From Rhizobium sp. BT04 (GTDB taxonomy: Bacteria > Pseudomonadota > Alphaproteobacteria > Rhizobiales > Rhizobiaceae), in the NCBI RefSeq assembly GCF_030053135.1, contig NZ_CP125652.1, positions 2,328,001 through 2,392,000 of the forward strand: DNA of 64,000 bases, read 5' to 3'. The position numbers and the translations under genes were made by a program. Under the pieces are notes generated by a model. That model saw only the letters and a program-made list of their open reading frames with translations, was not told the DNA's origin and did not search any database. The stretch's first letter is position 1. Each line of letters begins with the position of its first letter. Below, one piece after another: positions 8,394-16,348 of the stretch.

Positions 8394-9551
8394 CTAAGCA
8401 GCCTGCTGATTTTCTCCGCAGGCTTCGACCCGGTTGCGACCTTCGCGCTTCGAACGATAGAGCGCCTCATCCGCCTTCTGCATCAGCCGTTCAAAATCCC
8501 CGTCGTTTTCACGACGCGCGGCAACACCGATACTCAGCGTCGGAAAGACGGCCAGATCCAGCCGTTGCATGACGGCGGCGGCAAAGGTGAGACGGAGGCG
8601 GTCGGCAATCAGCACCGCATCTTCGCGGGAGACATTTTTCAGCACGACCAGAAACTCATCCCCACCTTGACGGGCGAGCAGATCGCCGGACCCCATGATG
8701 TCTCGCGCAACACCGGCGAAAAGCCGCAGCATTTCGTCGCCGGCGGCATGACCATGCCGGTCGTTCAACTGCTTGAAATGGTCGATATCGATGATCAGCA
8801 GCGATACCGGCCGGGAACCGAGAGCGGGCAGATGCTGGGCAAGGCCGCCGCGATTGAGCGCACCGGTTAGTGGATCGTGGTGAGCGAGTTCGGTCAGCTG
8901 ATTTCGGCTGCGCTCAGCGGCCATCAGCACCATGGCCATGCTGCGCAGCATGATGAAAGCGACCGCCGATACCGCCATCCAGCTATGAATTGCACTGCCG
9001 CCGAAAGGATCCGGCCCGCCGATCTCGCCGGTCGCCGCAAGAATGCTGCGAACCGCAAAGATCATGGCAGTGCAGGCATAGAGGCCGACAAGCAGGGCTG
9101 CCGAATAAAGCTTCTCGCGCCGGACGATGCTGACGGCTTCCCTTGCGACGGCAAGATCGCACAGGCAGCAGATGACGGAGACGTAGAGGAGCCGGGCCGA
9201 TACGGCCGAAGGGTTGCTGACGATAAGCACGACAGGCACGCTGACGAGAAAGATGGCGAGCCAGAAAGTCCGCTGGTCGAGCGCTCGTCCCGAAAAGACG
9301 CGCACGGCAAAGAACATCAGCATGTAGCCCGCAATGGTGACGATATTGCCGCCATCGATCGAGACGGAATAGGGAACGAAATTGCGCAGCGCGACGAGGA
9401 AGGACCCGACACCGACAAGCAGGTTGCTCAAGCCCCACCACAGCGGCCACCTCTCGAAGCGGCCGGTCGCATAGGCTGCGAGCTGGAGAACGCCCAGCAC
9501 GAAACAACTCACGGCAACAATGAAATAAATAGTCCTGAGATCCAGCAGCAT
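8394..9551 (-). CDS. Membrane diguanylate cyclase (GGDEF)
   Basis: 385 aa. Residues 1-210 hold about six to seven membrane segments (MASE-like input module, starting IYFIVAVSCFVLGVLQLAAY). A GGDEF domain from about 220 carries an intact GGDEF motif at 296-300, so cyclic di-GMP synthesis from two GTP is expected. The inhibitory I-site should be RxxD ending six residues before GGDEF. The sequence there is GSGD, so classical product inhibition seems lost. It lies downstream of the octad-repeat giant on the same strand, with a hairpin between them. Confidence 0.9.
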   Translation of the reverse strand: MLLDLRTIYFIVAVSCFVLGVLQLAAYATGRFERWPLWWGLSNLLVGVGSFLVALRNFVPYSVSIDGGNIVTIAGYMLMFFAVRVFSGRALDQRTFWLAIFLVSVPVVLIVSNPSAVSARLLYVSVICCLCDLAVAREAVSIVRREKLYSAALLVGLYACTAMIFAVRSILAATGEIGGPDPFGGSAIHSWMAVSAVAFIMLRSMAMVLMAAERSRNQLTELAHHDPLTGALNRGGLAQHLPALGSRPVSLLIIDIDHFKQLNDRHGHAAGDEMLRLFAGVARDIMGSGDLLARQGGDEFLVVLKNVSREDAVLIADRLRLTFAAAVMQRLDLAVFPTLSIGVAARRENDGDFERLMQKADEALYRSKREGRNRVEACGENQQAA

Positions 9552-9708
9552 GACGCTTTCCCGAGGTTCTGGCGGCGGAACCTACAGCAAGCATTTTTCA
9601 GTTTGATTGGGGGCTTCGCTAAAAATTGAACGATTGCTGGTTTTCCTGCTGCGTGACTCAAGGTGTTACAGCATCCGCCGCCAAAAAACTGGCGCTAAAT
9701 TTCAAACA

Positions 9709-9735
9709 GGAAAGCCGGCCAGTGGCCGGCTTTCC
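9709..9735 (-). terminator. Hairpin terminator of the octad-repeat gene
   Basis: A perfect 12-bp stem, GGAAAGCCGGCC with GGCCGGCTTTCC, encloses a 3-base loop 36 bp after the stop of the giant gene. The T-run after it is poor on this strand, so termination may be partial and allow some read-through toward the diguanylate cyclase. Confidence 0.65.
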
Positions 9736-9770
9736 TTCTGGTTTGTAACCCAGACCTTTTCGCTTGTTGA

Positions 9771-12700
9771 TCAAAACTCGTGATATGCTGTGAGCAACGC
9801 TTGGACTTGGTCGTTGTTCATTGCGGCAATTTGTTGAGCTTTGAAGCCGCCAATTTGATCTTCGCTGAGGCCAGCGATGTCCGCCACCTCAAGACCTGTG
9901 ATTGCTTTCGTGTTGATTGCGCCGATGTCATCAACAGAGAACTTTGCCAGATCGGCGGTGCTCATTGCTGTGATCTGAGCCGCGCTTAGGGACGCTGTTT
10001 GCGCAGTGGTGAGCGCTTCGATCTGGCTCTCGGTCATCGCATCGATCTGCCCGGCCTTGAGACCTGCAACCGCCTTGACGTTGATCGCCGCGACCTGACC
10101 TTCCGTCAGCGCACCAATCTGGCCAGTCGTCAGCGAGCCAACCTGACCAGACGTCAGAGCACCGACCTGAGCCGTGCTCAGTTTGGCGACCTGTGCCGTC
10201 GTCAACGCGCCAATCTGTTCGTTCTTCATGGCCGCAATCTGCGGAGCCTTCAAACCAGCAAGCTGATCGTCGGTCAGAGCAGCAACAGCCGTGGTCGAAA
10301 GACCGGTGATCGCATTGGCGCTGATCGCGCCGATCTGTTCCGCTGAGAACTTGGCCAGACCGCCGGTGCTGATGGCACCGATCTGGGTCGAGCCCAGAGC
10401 GCCGATCTGGCCAACGGTCAGGGCACCCGCCTGCGTGTCCGTCAGAGCGCCGATCTGCCCGACCGTGAGACCTGCAACCGCCTTGACGTTGATCGCCGCG
10501 ACCTGACCTTCCGTCAGCGCACCAATCTGGCCAGTCGTCAGCGAGCCAACCTGACCAGACGTCAGGGCACCGACCTGAGCCGTGCTCAGTTTGGCGACCT
10601 GTGCCGTCGTCAACGCGCCAATCTGTTCGTTCTTCATGGCCGCAATCTGCGGAGCCTTCAGACCAGCAAGCTGATCATCGGTCAGAGCAGCAACAGCCGT
10701 GGTCGAAAGACCGGTGATCGCCTTGGCGCTGATCGCGCCGATCTGTTCCGCTGAGAACTTGGCCAGACCGCCGGTGCTGATGGCACCGATCTGGGTCGAG
10801 CCCAGAGCGCCGATCTGGCCAACGGTCAGGGCACCCGCCTGCGTGTCCGTCAGAGCGCCGATCTGCCCGACCGTGAGACCTGCAACCGCCTTGACGTTGA
10901 TCGCCGCGACCTGACCTTCCGTCAGCGCACCAATCTGGCCAGTCGTCAGCGAGCCAACCTGACCAGACGTCAGGGCACCGACCTGAGCCGTGCTCAGTTT
11001 GGCGACCTGTGCCGTCGTCAACGCGCCAATCTGTTCGTTCTTCATGGCCGCAATCTGCGGAGCCTTCAGACCAGCAAGCTGATCATCGGTCAGAGCAGCA
11101 ACAGCCGTGGTCGAAAGACCGGTGATCGCCTTGGCGCTGATCGCGCCGATCTGTTCCGCTGAGAACTTGGCCAGACCGCCGGTGCTGATGGCACCGATCT
11201 GGGTCGAGCCCAGAGCGCCGATCTGGCCAACGGTCAGGGCACCCGCCTGCGTGTCCGTCAGAGCGCCGATCTGCCCGACCGTGAGACCTGCAACCGCCTT
11301 GACGTTGATCGCCGCGACCTGACCTTCCGTCAGCGCACCAATCTGGCCAGTCGTCAGCGAGCCAACCTGACCAGACGTCAGGGCACCGACCTGAGCCGTG
11401 CTCAGTTTGGCGACTTGTGCCGTCGTCAACGCGCCAATCTGTTCGTTCTTCATGGCCGCAATCTGCGGAGCCTTCAGACCAGCAAGCTGATCGTCGGTCA
11501 GAGCGGCAACAGCCGTGGTCGAAAGACCGGTGATCGCCTTGGCGCTGATCGCGCCGATCTGTTCCGCTGAGAACTTGGCCAGACCGCCGGTGCTGATGGC
11601 ACCGATCTGGGTCGAGCCCAGAGCGCCGATCTGGCCAACGGTCAGGGCACCCGCCTGCGTGTCCGTCAGAGCGCCGATCTGCCCGACCGTGAGACCTGCA
11701 ACCGCCTTGACGTTGATCGCCGCGACCTGACCTTCCGTCAGCGCACCAATCTGGCCAGTCGTCAGCGAGCCAACCTGACCAGACGTCAGGGCACCGACCT
11801 GAGCCGTGCTCAGTTTGGCGACCTGTGCCGTCGTCAACGCGCCAATCTGTTCGTTCTTCATGGCCGCAATCTGCGGAGCCTTCAGACCAGCAAGCTGATC
11901 ATCGGTCAGAGCAGCAACAGCCGTGGTCGAAAGACCGGTGATCGCCTTGGCGCTGATCGCGCCGATGTCCTCGGGAGAGAACTTGGCTAGGTCGGCCGCA
12001 CTCATAGCGCCAAGCTGGCTAGCGCTTAACGCCGCCGTCTGTACAGGGCTGAGCGCTTCGATCTGGCTCTCGGTCATCGCATCGATCTGCTCGGCCTTGA
12101 GACCTGCAACCGCCTTGACGTTGATCGCCGCGACCTGACCTTCCGTCAGCGCACCAATCTGGCCAGTCGTCAGCGAGCCAACCTGACCAGACGTCAGAGC
12201 ACCGACCTGAGCCGTGCTCAGTTTGGCGACCTGTGCCGTCGTCAACGCGCCAATCTGTTCGTTCTTCATGGCCGCAATCTGCGGAGCCTTCAGACCAGCA
12301 AGCTGATCGTCGGTCAGAGCGGCAACAGCCGTGGTCGAAAGACCGGTGATCGCCTTGGCGCTGATCGCGCCGATCTGTTCCGCTGAGAACTTGGCCAGAC
12401 CGCCGGTGCTGATGGCACCGATCTGGGTCGAGCCCAGAGCGCCGATCTGGCCAACGGTCAGGGCACCCGCCTGCGTGTCCGTCAGAGCGCCGATCTGCCC
12501 GACCGTGAGACCTGCAACCGCCTTGACGTTGATCGCCGCGACCTGACCTTCCGTCAGCGCACCAATCTGGCCAGTCGTCAGCGAGCCAACCTGACCAGAC
12601 GTCAGGGCACCGACCTGAGCCGTGCTCAGTTTGGCGACCTGTGCCGTCGTCAACGCGCCAATCTGTTCGTTCTTCATGGCCGCAATCTGCGGAGCCTTCA

Positions 12701-14018
12701 GACCAGCAAGCTGATCATCGGTCAGAGCAGCAACAGCCGTGGTCGAAAGACCGGTGATCGCCTTGGCGCTGATCGCGCCGATCTGTTCCGCTGAGAACTT
12801 GGCCAGACCGCCGGTGCTGATGGCACCGATCTGGGTCGAGCCCAGAGCGCCGATCTGGCCAACGGTCAGGGCACCCGCCTGCGTGTCCGTCAGAGCGCCG
12901 ATCTGCCCGACCGTGAGACCTGCAACCGCCTTGACGTTGATCGCCGCGACCTGACCTTCCGTCAGCGCACCAATCTGGCCAGTCGTCAGCGAGCCAACCT
13001 GACCAGACGTCAGGGCACCGACCTGAGCCGTGCTCAGTTTGGCGACTTGTGCCGTCGTCAACGCGCCAATCTGTTCGTTCTTCATGGCCGCAATCTGCGG
13101 AGCCTTCAGACCAGCAAGCTGATCATCGGTCAGAGCAGCAACAGCCGTGGTCGAAAGACCGGTGATCGCCTTGGCGCTGATCGCGCCGATCTGTTCCGCT
13201 GAGAACTTGGCCAGACCGCCGGTGCTGATGGCACCGATCTGGGTCGAGCCCAGAGCGCCGATCTGGCCAACGGTCAGGGCACCCGCCTGCGTGTCCGTCA
13301 GAGCGCCGATCTGCCCGACCGTGAGACCTGCAACCGCCTTGACGTTGATTGCCGCGACCTGACCTTCCGTCAGCGCACCAATTTGGCCAGTCGTCAGCGA
13401 GCCAACCTGACCAGACGTCAGGGCACCGACCTGAGCCGTGCTCAGTTTGGCGACCTGTGCCGTCGTCAACGCGCCAATCTGTTCGTTCTTCATGGCCGCA
13501 ATCTGCGGAGCCTTCAGACCAGCAAGCTGATCATCGGTCAGAGCAGCAACAGCCGTGGTCGAAAGACCGGTGATCGCCTTGGCGCTGATCGCGCCGATCT
13601 GTTCCGCTGAGAACTTGGCAATGCCGTCATCGCCGAGCGCAGCAATCTGCGTAGCACTAAGCGCACCAATTTGCTTTGCAGTCAGATCACCGACCTGGTC
13701 GGCCGTGAGCGAATCAAGCTGAGAGTTATCCATCGCTGACACTTGCGAAGCGTCTAAGCTTTGGATTTTGGCGGCATCGAGAACAGCCAATTGAGCAACG
13801 GTCAGACCCTTGATGGAAGATGCCGAAATTGATGCAAGCTGGCTGCCGTTCAACTCGGTAAAGTCCTCAACCTCCAGCGCGGCTACTTGATCCTTGCTCA
13901 AGGCCTTCACCTGGGTCGCATTCAAGGAACCTACTTCTTCCTTAGTCAAAGAAGTAATCGTCGCGGTGGAAAGAGATTTGATCTGAGTTGCGGTAAGAGA
14001 AGAAACAATGGAGGTCAT
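9771..14018 (-). CDS. Giant octapeptide-repeat protein (7 residues + 176 octads)
   Basis: 1415 aa, function unknown. After the leader MTSIVSS the whole protein divides exactly into 176 octapeptides, with no other domain. The consensus is L-[TS]-x-x-Q-[IV]-[GA]-[AKSG]. Octads 1-16 (residues 8-135) are diverse. Octads 17-169 are nine blocks of 17 octads (136 aa). The last seven octads end in LLTAYHEF. The translated sequence has no Arg, Cys or Trp, and only one Tyr and one His. No signal peptide or membrane segment is visible. The ribosome site is weak (AAAGG about 12 bases upstream). The [TS]xxQ spacing resembles a helix capping box, so short repeated helices are possible, although a beta-solenoid is not excluded. 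The composition suits a secreted or surface fibre (inference). A shorter paralogue lies at 15325-15741. Confidence 0.85.
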   Translation of the reverse strand: MTSIVSSLTATQIKSLSTATITSLTKEEVGSLNATQVKALSKDQVAALEVEDFTELNGSQLASISASSIKGLTVAQLAVLDAAKIQSLDASQVSAMDNSQLDSLTADQVGDLTAKQIGALSATQIAALGDDGIAKFSAEQIGAISAKAITGLSTTAVAALTDDQLAGLKAPQIAAMKNEQIGALTTAQVAKLSTAQVGALTSGQVGSLTTGQIGALTEGQVAAINVKAVAGLTVGQIGALTDTQAGALTVGQIGALGSTQIGAISTGGLAKFSAEQIGAISAKAITGLSTTAVAALTDDQLAGLKAPQIAAMKNEQIGALTTAQVAKLSTAQVGALTSGQVGSLTTGQIGALTEGQVAAINVKAVAGLTVGQIGALTDTQAGALTVGQIGALGSTQIGAISTGGLAKFSAEQIGAISAKAITGLSTTAVAALTDDQLAGLKAPQIAAMKNEQIGALTTAQVAKLSTAQVGALTSGQVGSLTTGQIGALTEGQVAAINVKAVAGLTVGQIGALTDTQAGALTVGQIGALGSTQIGAISTGGLAKFSAEQIGAISAKAITGLSTTAVAALTDDQLAGLKAPQIAAMKNEQIGALTTAQVAKLSTAQVGALTSGQVGSLTTGQIGALTEGQVAAINVKAVAGLKAEQIDAMTESQIEALSPVQTAALSASQLGAMSAADLAKFSPEDIGAISAKAITGLSTTAVAALTDDQLAGLKAPQIAAMKNEQIGALTTAQVAKLSTAQVGALTSGQVGSLTTGQIGALTEGQVAAINVKAVAGLTVGQIGALTDTQAGALTVGQIGALGSTQIGAISTGGLAKFSAEQIGAISAKAITGLSTTAVAALTDDQLAGLKAPQIAAMKNEQIGALTTAQVAKLSTAQVGALTSGQVGSLTTGQIGALTEGQVAAINVKAVAGLTVGQIGALTDTQAGALTVGQIGALGSTQIGAISTGGLAKFSAEQIGAISAKAITGLSTTAVAALTDDQLAGLKAPQIAAMKNEQIGALTTAQVAKLSTAQVGALTSGQVGSLTTGQIGALTEGQVAAINVKAVAGLTVGQIGALTDTQAGALTVGQIGALGSTQIGAISTGGLAKFSAEQIGAISAKAITGLSTTAVAALTDDQLAGLKAPQIAAMKNEQIGALTTAQVAKLSTAQVGALTSGQVGSLTTGQIGALTEGQVAAINVKAVAGLTVGQIGALTDTQAGALTVGQIGALGSTQIGAISTGGLAKFSAEQIGAISANAITGLSTTAVAALTDDQLAGLKAPQIAAMKNEQIGALTTAQVAKLSTAQVGALTSGQVGSLTTGQIGALTEGQVAAINVKAVAGLKAGQIDAMTESQIEALTTAQTASLSAAQITAMSTADLAKFSVDDIGAINTKAITGLEVADIAGLSEDQIGGFKAQQIAAMNNDQVQALLTAYHEF
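9942..13613 (-). repeat. Nine tandem 408-bp units inside the octad gene
   Basis: Each unit encodes 17 octads (136 aa), beginning FSAEQIGA-ISAKAITG in most. Read in the coding direction, units 1-3 and 5-8 are type A, ending LTVGQIGA-LGSTQIGA-ISTGGLAK. Units 4 and 9 are type B, with LKAxQIDA-MTESQIEA ending MS[AT]ADLAK. The order AAAB AAAAB shows a higher-order duplication. Copies differ mostly by scattered synonymous changes. 408 is a multiple of 3, so unequal exchange changes length without breaking the frame. Confidence 0.93.
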
Positions 14019-14407
14019 CTATGGAGCGCCTTTAGGTTGACCGATTGCGATGTTATTCCTGCCAGCGGTGTCGCGAGAAGCACCGCCGCTTGGAGCGGAT
14101 CCTGCGCTTCGACGTCGCTCGCCGTCTAGCCGATACGGAACGCACCGACGACTCGGATCTTGGGAACATGAAAGTGACGAAACATCGCTCGGCGGAGCCA
14201 AGGCGTCGGGAAGGCATCATGCTCACAGGGCGAAAATGGACCCTGTCTCCCTAACCTGAAAACACCATGACTTGCCAATCAAGCCGGTGTCCTCGAATTC
14301 GATTACCGAGTACGCAAATATTTTGGACATCAGAATTCTGCTCAAATAACTATCCGGCAAATGTCTAATTTCAGGTTAACGGCGACGCGGTCTAGAGCAG
14401 ATCCTGT
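14019..14407. other. 389-bp gene-free region upstream of the octad giant
   Basis: No convincing gene is present; the small open frames on the + strand overlap each other and have no family features. The region should hold the promoter of the giant gene. It contains a 10-bp inverted repeat (TAACCTGAAA at 14252-14261, TTTCAGGTTA at 14369-14378) around 107 bp of more AT-rich DNA, and the 15-mer TCTAGAGCAGATCCT (14391-14405) against the IS630 remnant. Confidence 0.5.
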
Positions 14408-15023
14408 TCAATCCGGGTCATATCCTGCAGCTCTCAAGTAGTTTGCGCATTCTCCAGGGGGGAACCGGGGTAGCAAGGCGCCGACTGCGTCCCATAGCGC
14501 ATCAATCTTTCGCTCCGCTCTTGCCCGCAACATCGCTTTCAATTTCGAGAATGCGTTTTCGATGGGATTAAAGTCGGGACTATAGGGCGGCAGAAACACG
14601 CGTTTGGCGCCGGTGCGCTCGATGGCTTCGCGCACCCCGGCTGCCTTGTGGGCCGGCAGGTTATCCATAACGACGACGTCGCCGGTCTGAAGGGGCGGCG
14701 AAAGCACTTACTCGACACAAGCCATCGCTCCATCGTAGACGAAGGGTGCGGTCATGCCTGTGAGGCGGAGCGCGCAGGTGAATGTCGTTGTTTTCCAATG
14801 GCCGTGCGGTATGCCAGTCCGATAACGCTCGCCTCGAATTGCGCGTCCGCGCAACCGTGCCATTTTGGTCGACAGGCCGTTCGACGGGCAATCGATTCAC
14901 TGGATCGATTGCTTCTCCGTCTCACCATCTATAAAGATCAGCCTATCGGGATCGAGATCAAGCTGACCATCGAACAGGCACATCGCCGCTTCAGGACATC
15001 CGGCCGATCCTGCTCCAATGCAT
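14408..15023 (-). pseudogene. IS630-family transposase remnant
   Basis: The C-terminal DDE part is well preserved: [40 protein letters not shown] and [13 protein letters not shown], ending at 14408. The same frame upstream reads STKMARLRGRAIRGERYRTG then HGHWKTTTFTCALRLTGM, and is broken by TAA at 14708-14710, where a short deletion joins ACVE to VLSPPLQ. Further upstream, DLDPDRLIFID and HALEQDRPDVLKRR occur in shifted frames. So the gene has at least two frameshifts and a stop and cannot make an active transposase. Confidence 0.8.
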
Positions 15024-15073
15024 GTGCGCTCCACGAGATTGCGTTCACAGTATAGGGCATAGTCGCAGGCAAC

Positions 15074-15237
15074 CTACGGCGATGTCTTTCGCCGCCAAGG
15101 GCCGGGATCGCCGGCCGCCTCCGCCCGCATCCAACCCGTCTTGCGCCGCTCTTCTCCCAGCAAACCGTCCAGAAATTGGCTCGCTGAATTCGCTACCCGC
15201 TCCTGCGTGAACAGCCGTCGCATTCGCACTTTCACAT
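15074..15237 (-). pseudogene. IS701/IS4-like transposase fragment
   Basis: A single frame of about 53 codons contains QFLDGLLGEERRKTGWMRAE followed by AAGDPGPWRRK and then stops. This is the characteristic N-terminal segment of an IS701-type DDE transposase as I remember it; the rest of the gene is absent. It lies directly beside the IS630 remnant, so this spot took several insertions that later decayed. Confidence 0.6.
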
Positions 15238-15324
15238 CACGCAAGGAGGACGCTCAAGGCTCCAGTGTCGTCTCTATCGATACACCTGCCATCCACGACC
15301 TCCAAATCATGGAGACCTATAGAT

Positions 15325-15741
15325 TCAGGCAATGCACGTCGCCACATCCGCGGGGCTCAGGGCCGCAATCTGCAGCGAACTGAGGACGCCGACTTGGGAT
15401 GACGTCAAAGCCTCTGCTTGCGCCGTCGTCAGCGCGCTGATCTGCTTGGTCGTGATTGCTGCGATCTGCAGCGAGGTTAAACTTTCGATGGCGGACGTCG
15501 TCAGTACGGCCAGTTGATCAAGAGTGAGGCCGGATACGGCACCTTGCGAAATTGCGCTCAACTGCTGAGAGCTGAGGACCTCTACGTCTTCAGTATCCAA
15601 GGCGGTGATTTGAGCCGACGACAGGACACTGATCTGCTTCGTGGAAAGAGTTGCTACGTCTTCCGTCGTCCAGGCAGCGACAGCCGCCGTCGAAAGCGAC
15701 CTGATCTGAGTGAAACTGTAGGAAGAAACTATCGAGGTCAT
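15325..15741 (-). CDS. Short octapeptide-repeat protein, paralogue of the giant's head
   Basis: 138 aa: the leader MTSIVSS is identical to the giant's, then 16 octads and the tail CIA. I start it at the ATG at 15741 because that reproduces the paralogue's N-terminus; the open frame runs on upstream to 16032 without similarity. The octads align one by one with octads 1-16 of the giant, for example LDTEDVEV with LEVEDFTE, ISQGAVSG with ISASSIKG, and LTLDQLAV with LTVAQLAV. It is therefore homologous in register and not just similar in composition. Function unknown; it may be the unexpanded ancestral form or a partner subunit. Confidence 0.75.
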   Translation of the reverse strand: MTSIVSSYSFTQIRSLSTAAVAAWTTEDVATLSTKQISVLSSAQITALDTEDVEVLSSQQLSAISQGAVSGLTLDQLAVLTTSAIESLTSLQIAAITTKQISALTTAQAEALTSSQVGVLSSLQIAALSPADVATCIA

Positions 15742-16344
15742 AGACAAGACTCTTTCAGCAGCCGATATGAACGGGATCGGGATGTCGCAGCCTGGCAAGG
15801 CGCGTCTTACCGATTCGCAGGAAATGAATGTCTCCAAAATTCGCCGCCAGCCTAGGTTGGCTGGCTTGCGTGAACCTGTGATTGTTCCTGCTGGAGTCCT
15901 GATCGCCGCTTGATCCCGACCCAACCGTCTGCAGCTGGAAGGCGACCGCACGCGCGCTCGCGAAACGGGCAATCGACCAGATCGGGTGCCTGCGGCTCGG
16001 ATGACGCTCCCGTCAAAACCTGGAATTACCACGCGTCGGGATATAGAAGCCGGCGAGACGCCAAATGCCGATCATCGCAGACATTGCATATGAGCGGACG
16101 GAGACGCAATGTCCACGCAAATGATGCGCGGCGCGGCGCGCCGACAAGGGCTACGACGCGGAAGACTAGGCCAAGACGAGGCCGGGCGGGCGCAGCTCAA
16201 GCTGCGTGGCCTGGGCAAGGTGAAGCTGGCCACCGGCTGAAGCGCGTCGCATCAAATTTGATTCATGCGATGCGCTTCAGCTGTTTGTTTTATGCATGCC
16301 GTTATCCCGGAACCGCTGCACACTCCGGGCGACACGCATTGGCT
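15742..16344. other. 600-bp region without an intact gene
   Basis: The region upstream of the short octad gene holds its presumed promoter. From about 16060 there is low-quality coding-like DNA, including a frame reading ADKGYDAED as in IS5-type transposases, and a 43-codon frame at 16109-16240 ending GKVKLATG that I do not recognise. Its 3' end is the RIME element at 16236-16348. I see no intact gene. Confidence 0.45.
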
Positions 16345-16348
16345 TCAG
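16236..16348. repeat. RIME-type rhizobial intergenic element (copy 1)
   Basis: It begins with an inverted repeat (GCTGAAGCGCGTCGCAT with ATGCGATGCGCTTCAGC). It continues with the conserved ATGCATGCCGTTATCCCGG and ACCGCTGCACACT and ends GGCTTCAG. The layout matches the second copy at 22472-22579. It overlaps the stop codon of the acetyltransferase gene at 16345. Confidence 0.75.

Noticed and set aside
10291..13362. Eight repeated 71-codon open frames on the + strand (MVERPVIALALIAPICSAEN type)
   Set aside because: They are the antisense shadow of the 408-bp repeat, recur exactly with it, lack ribosome sites and encode no recognisable domain.
9942..13613. CRISPR array or satellite repeat
   Set aside because: Units are 408 bp, contiguous without spacers, and code in frame for octapeptides; no cas genes are present.
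9771..14018. TAL-effector or ice-nucleation protein
   Set aside because: LTPEQVVAI of TAL repeats is similar only over nine residues and the 33-35-residue unit with its variable pair is absent; the ice-nucleation consensus AGYGSTxT does not match.
16109..16240. 43-codon + strand frame ending GKVKLATG before the RIME
   Set aside because: Arg/Gly-rich, no ribosome site, surrounded by IS scraps; insufficient evidence for a gene.
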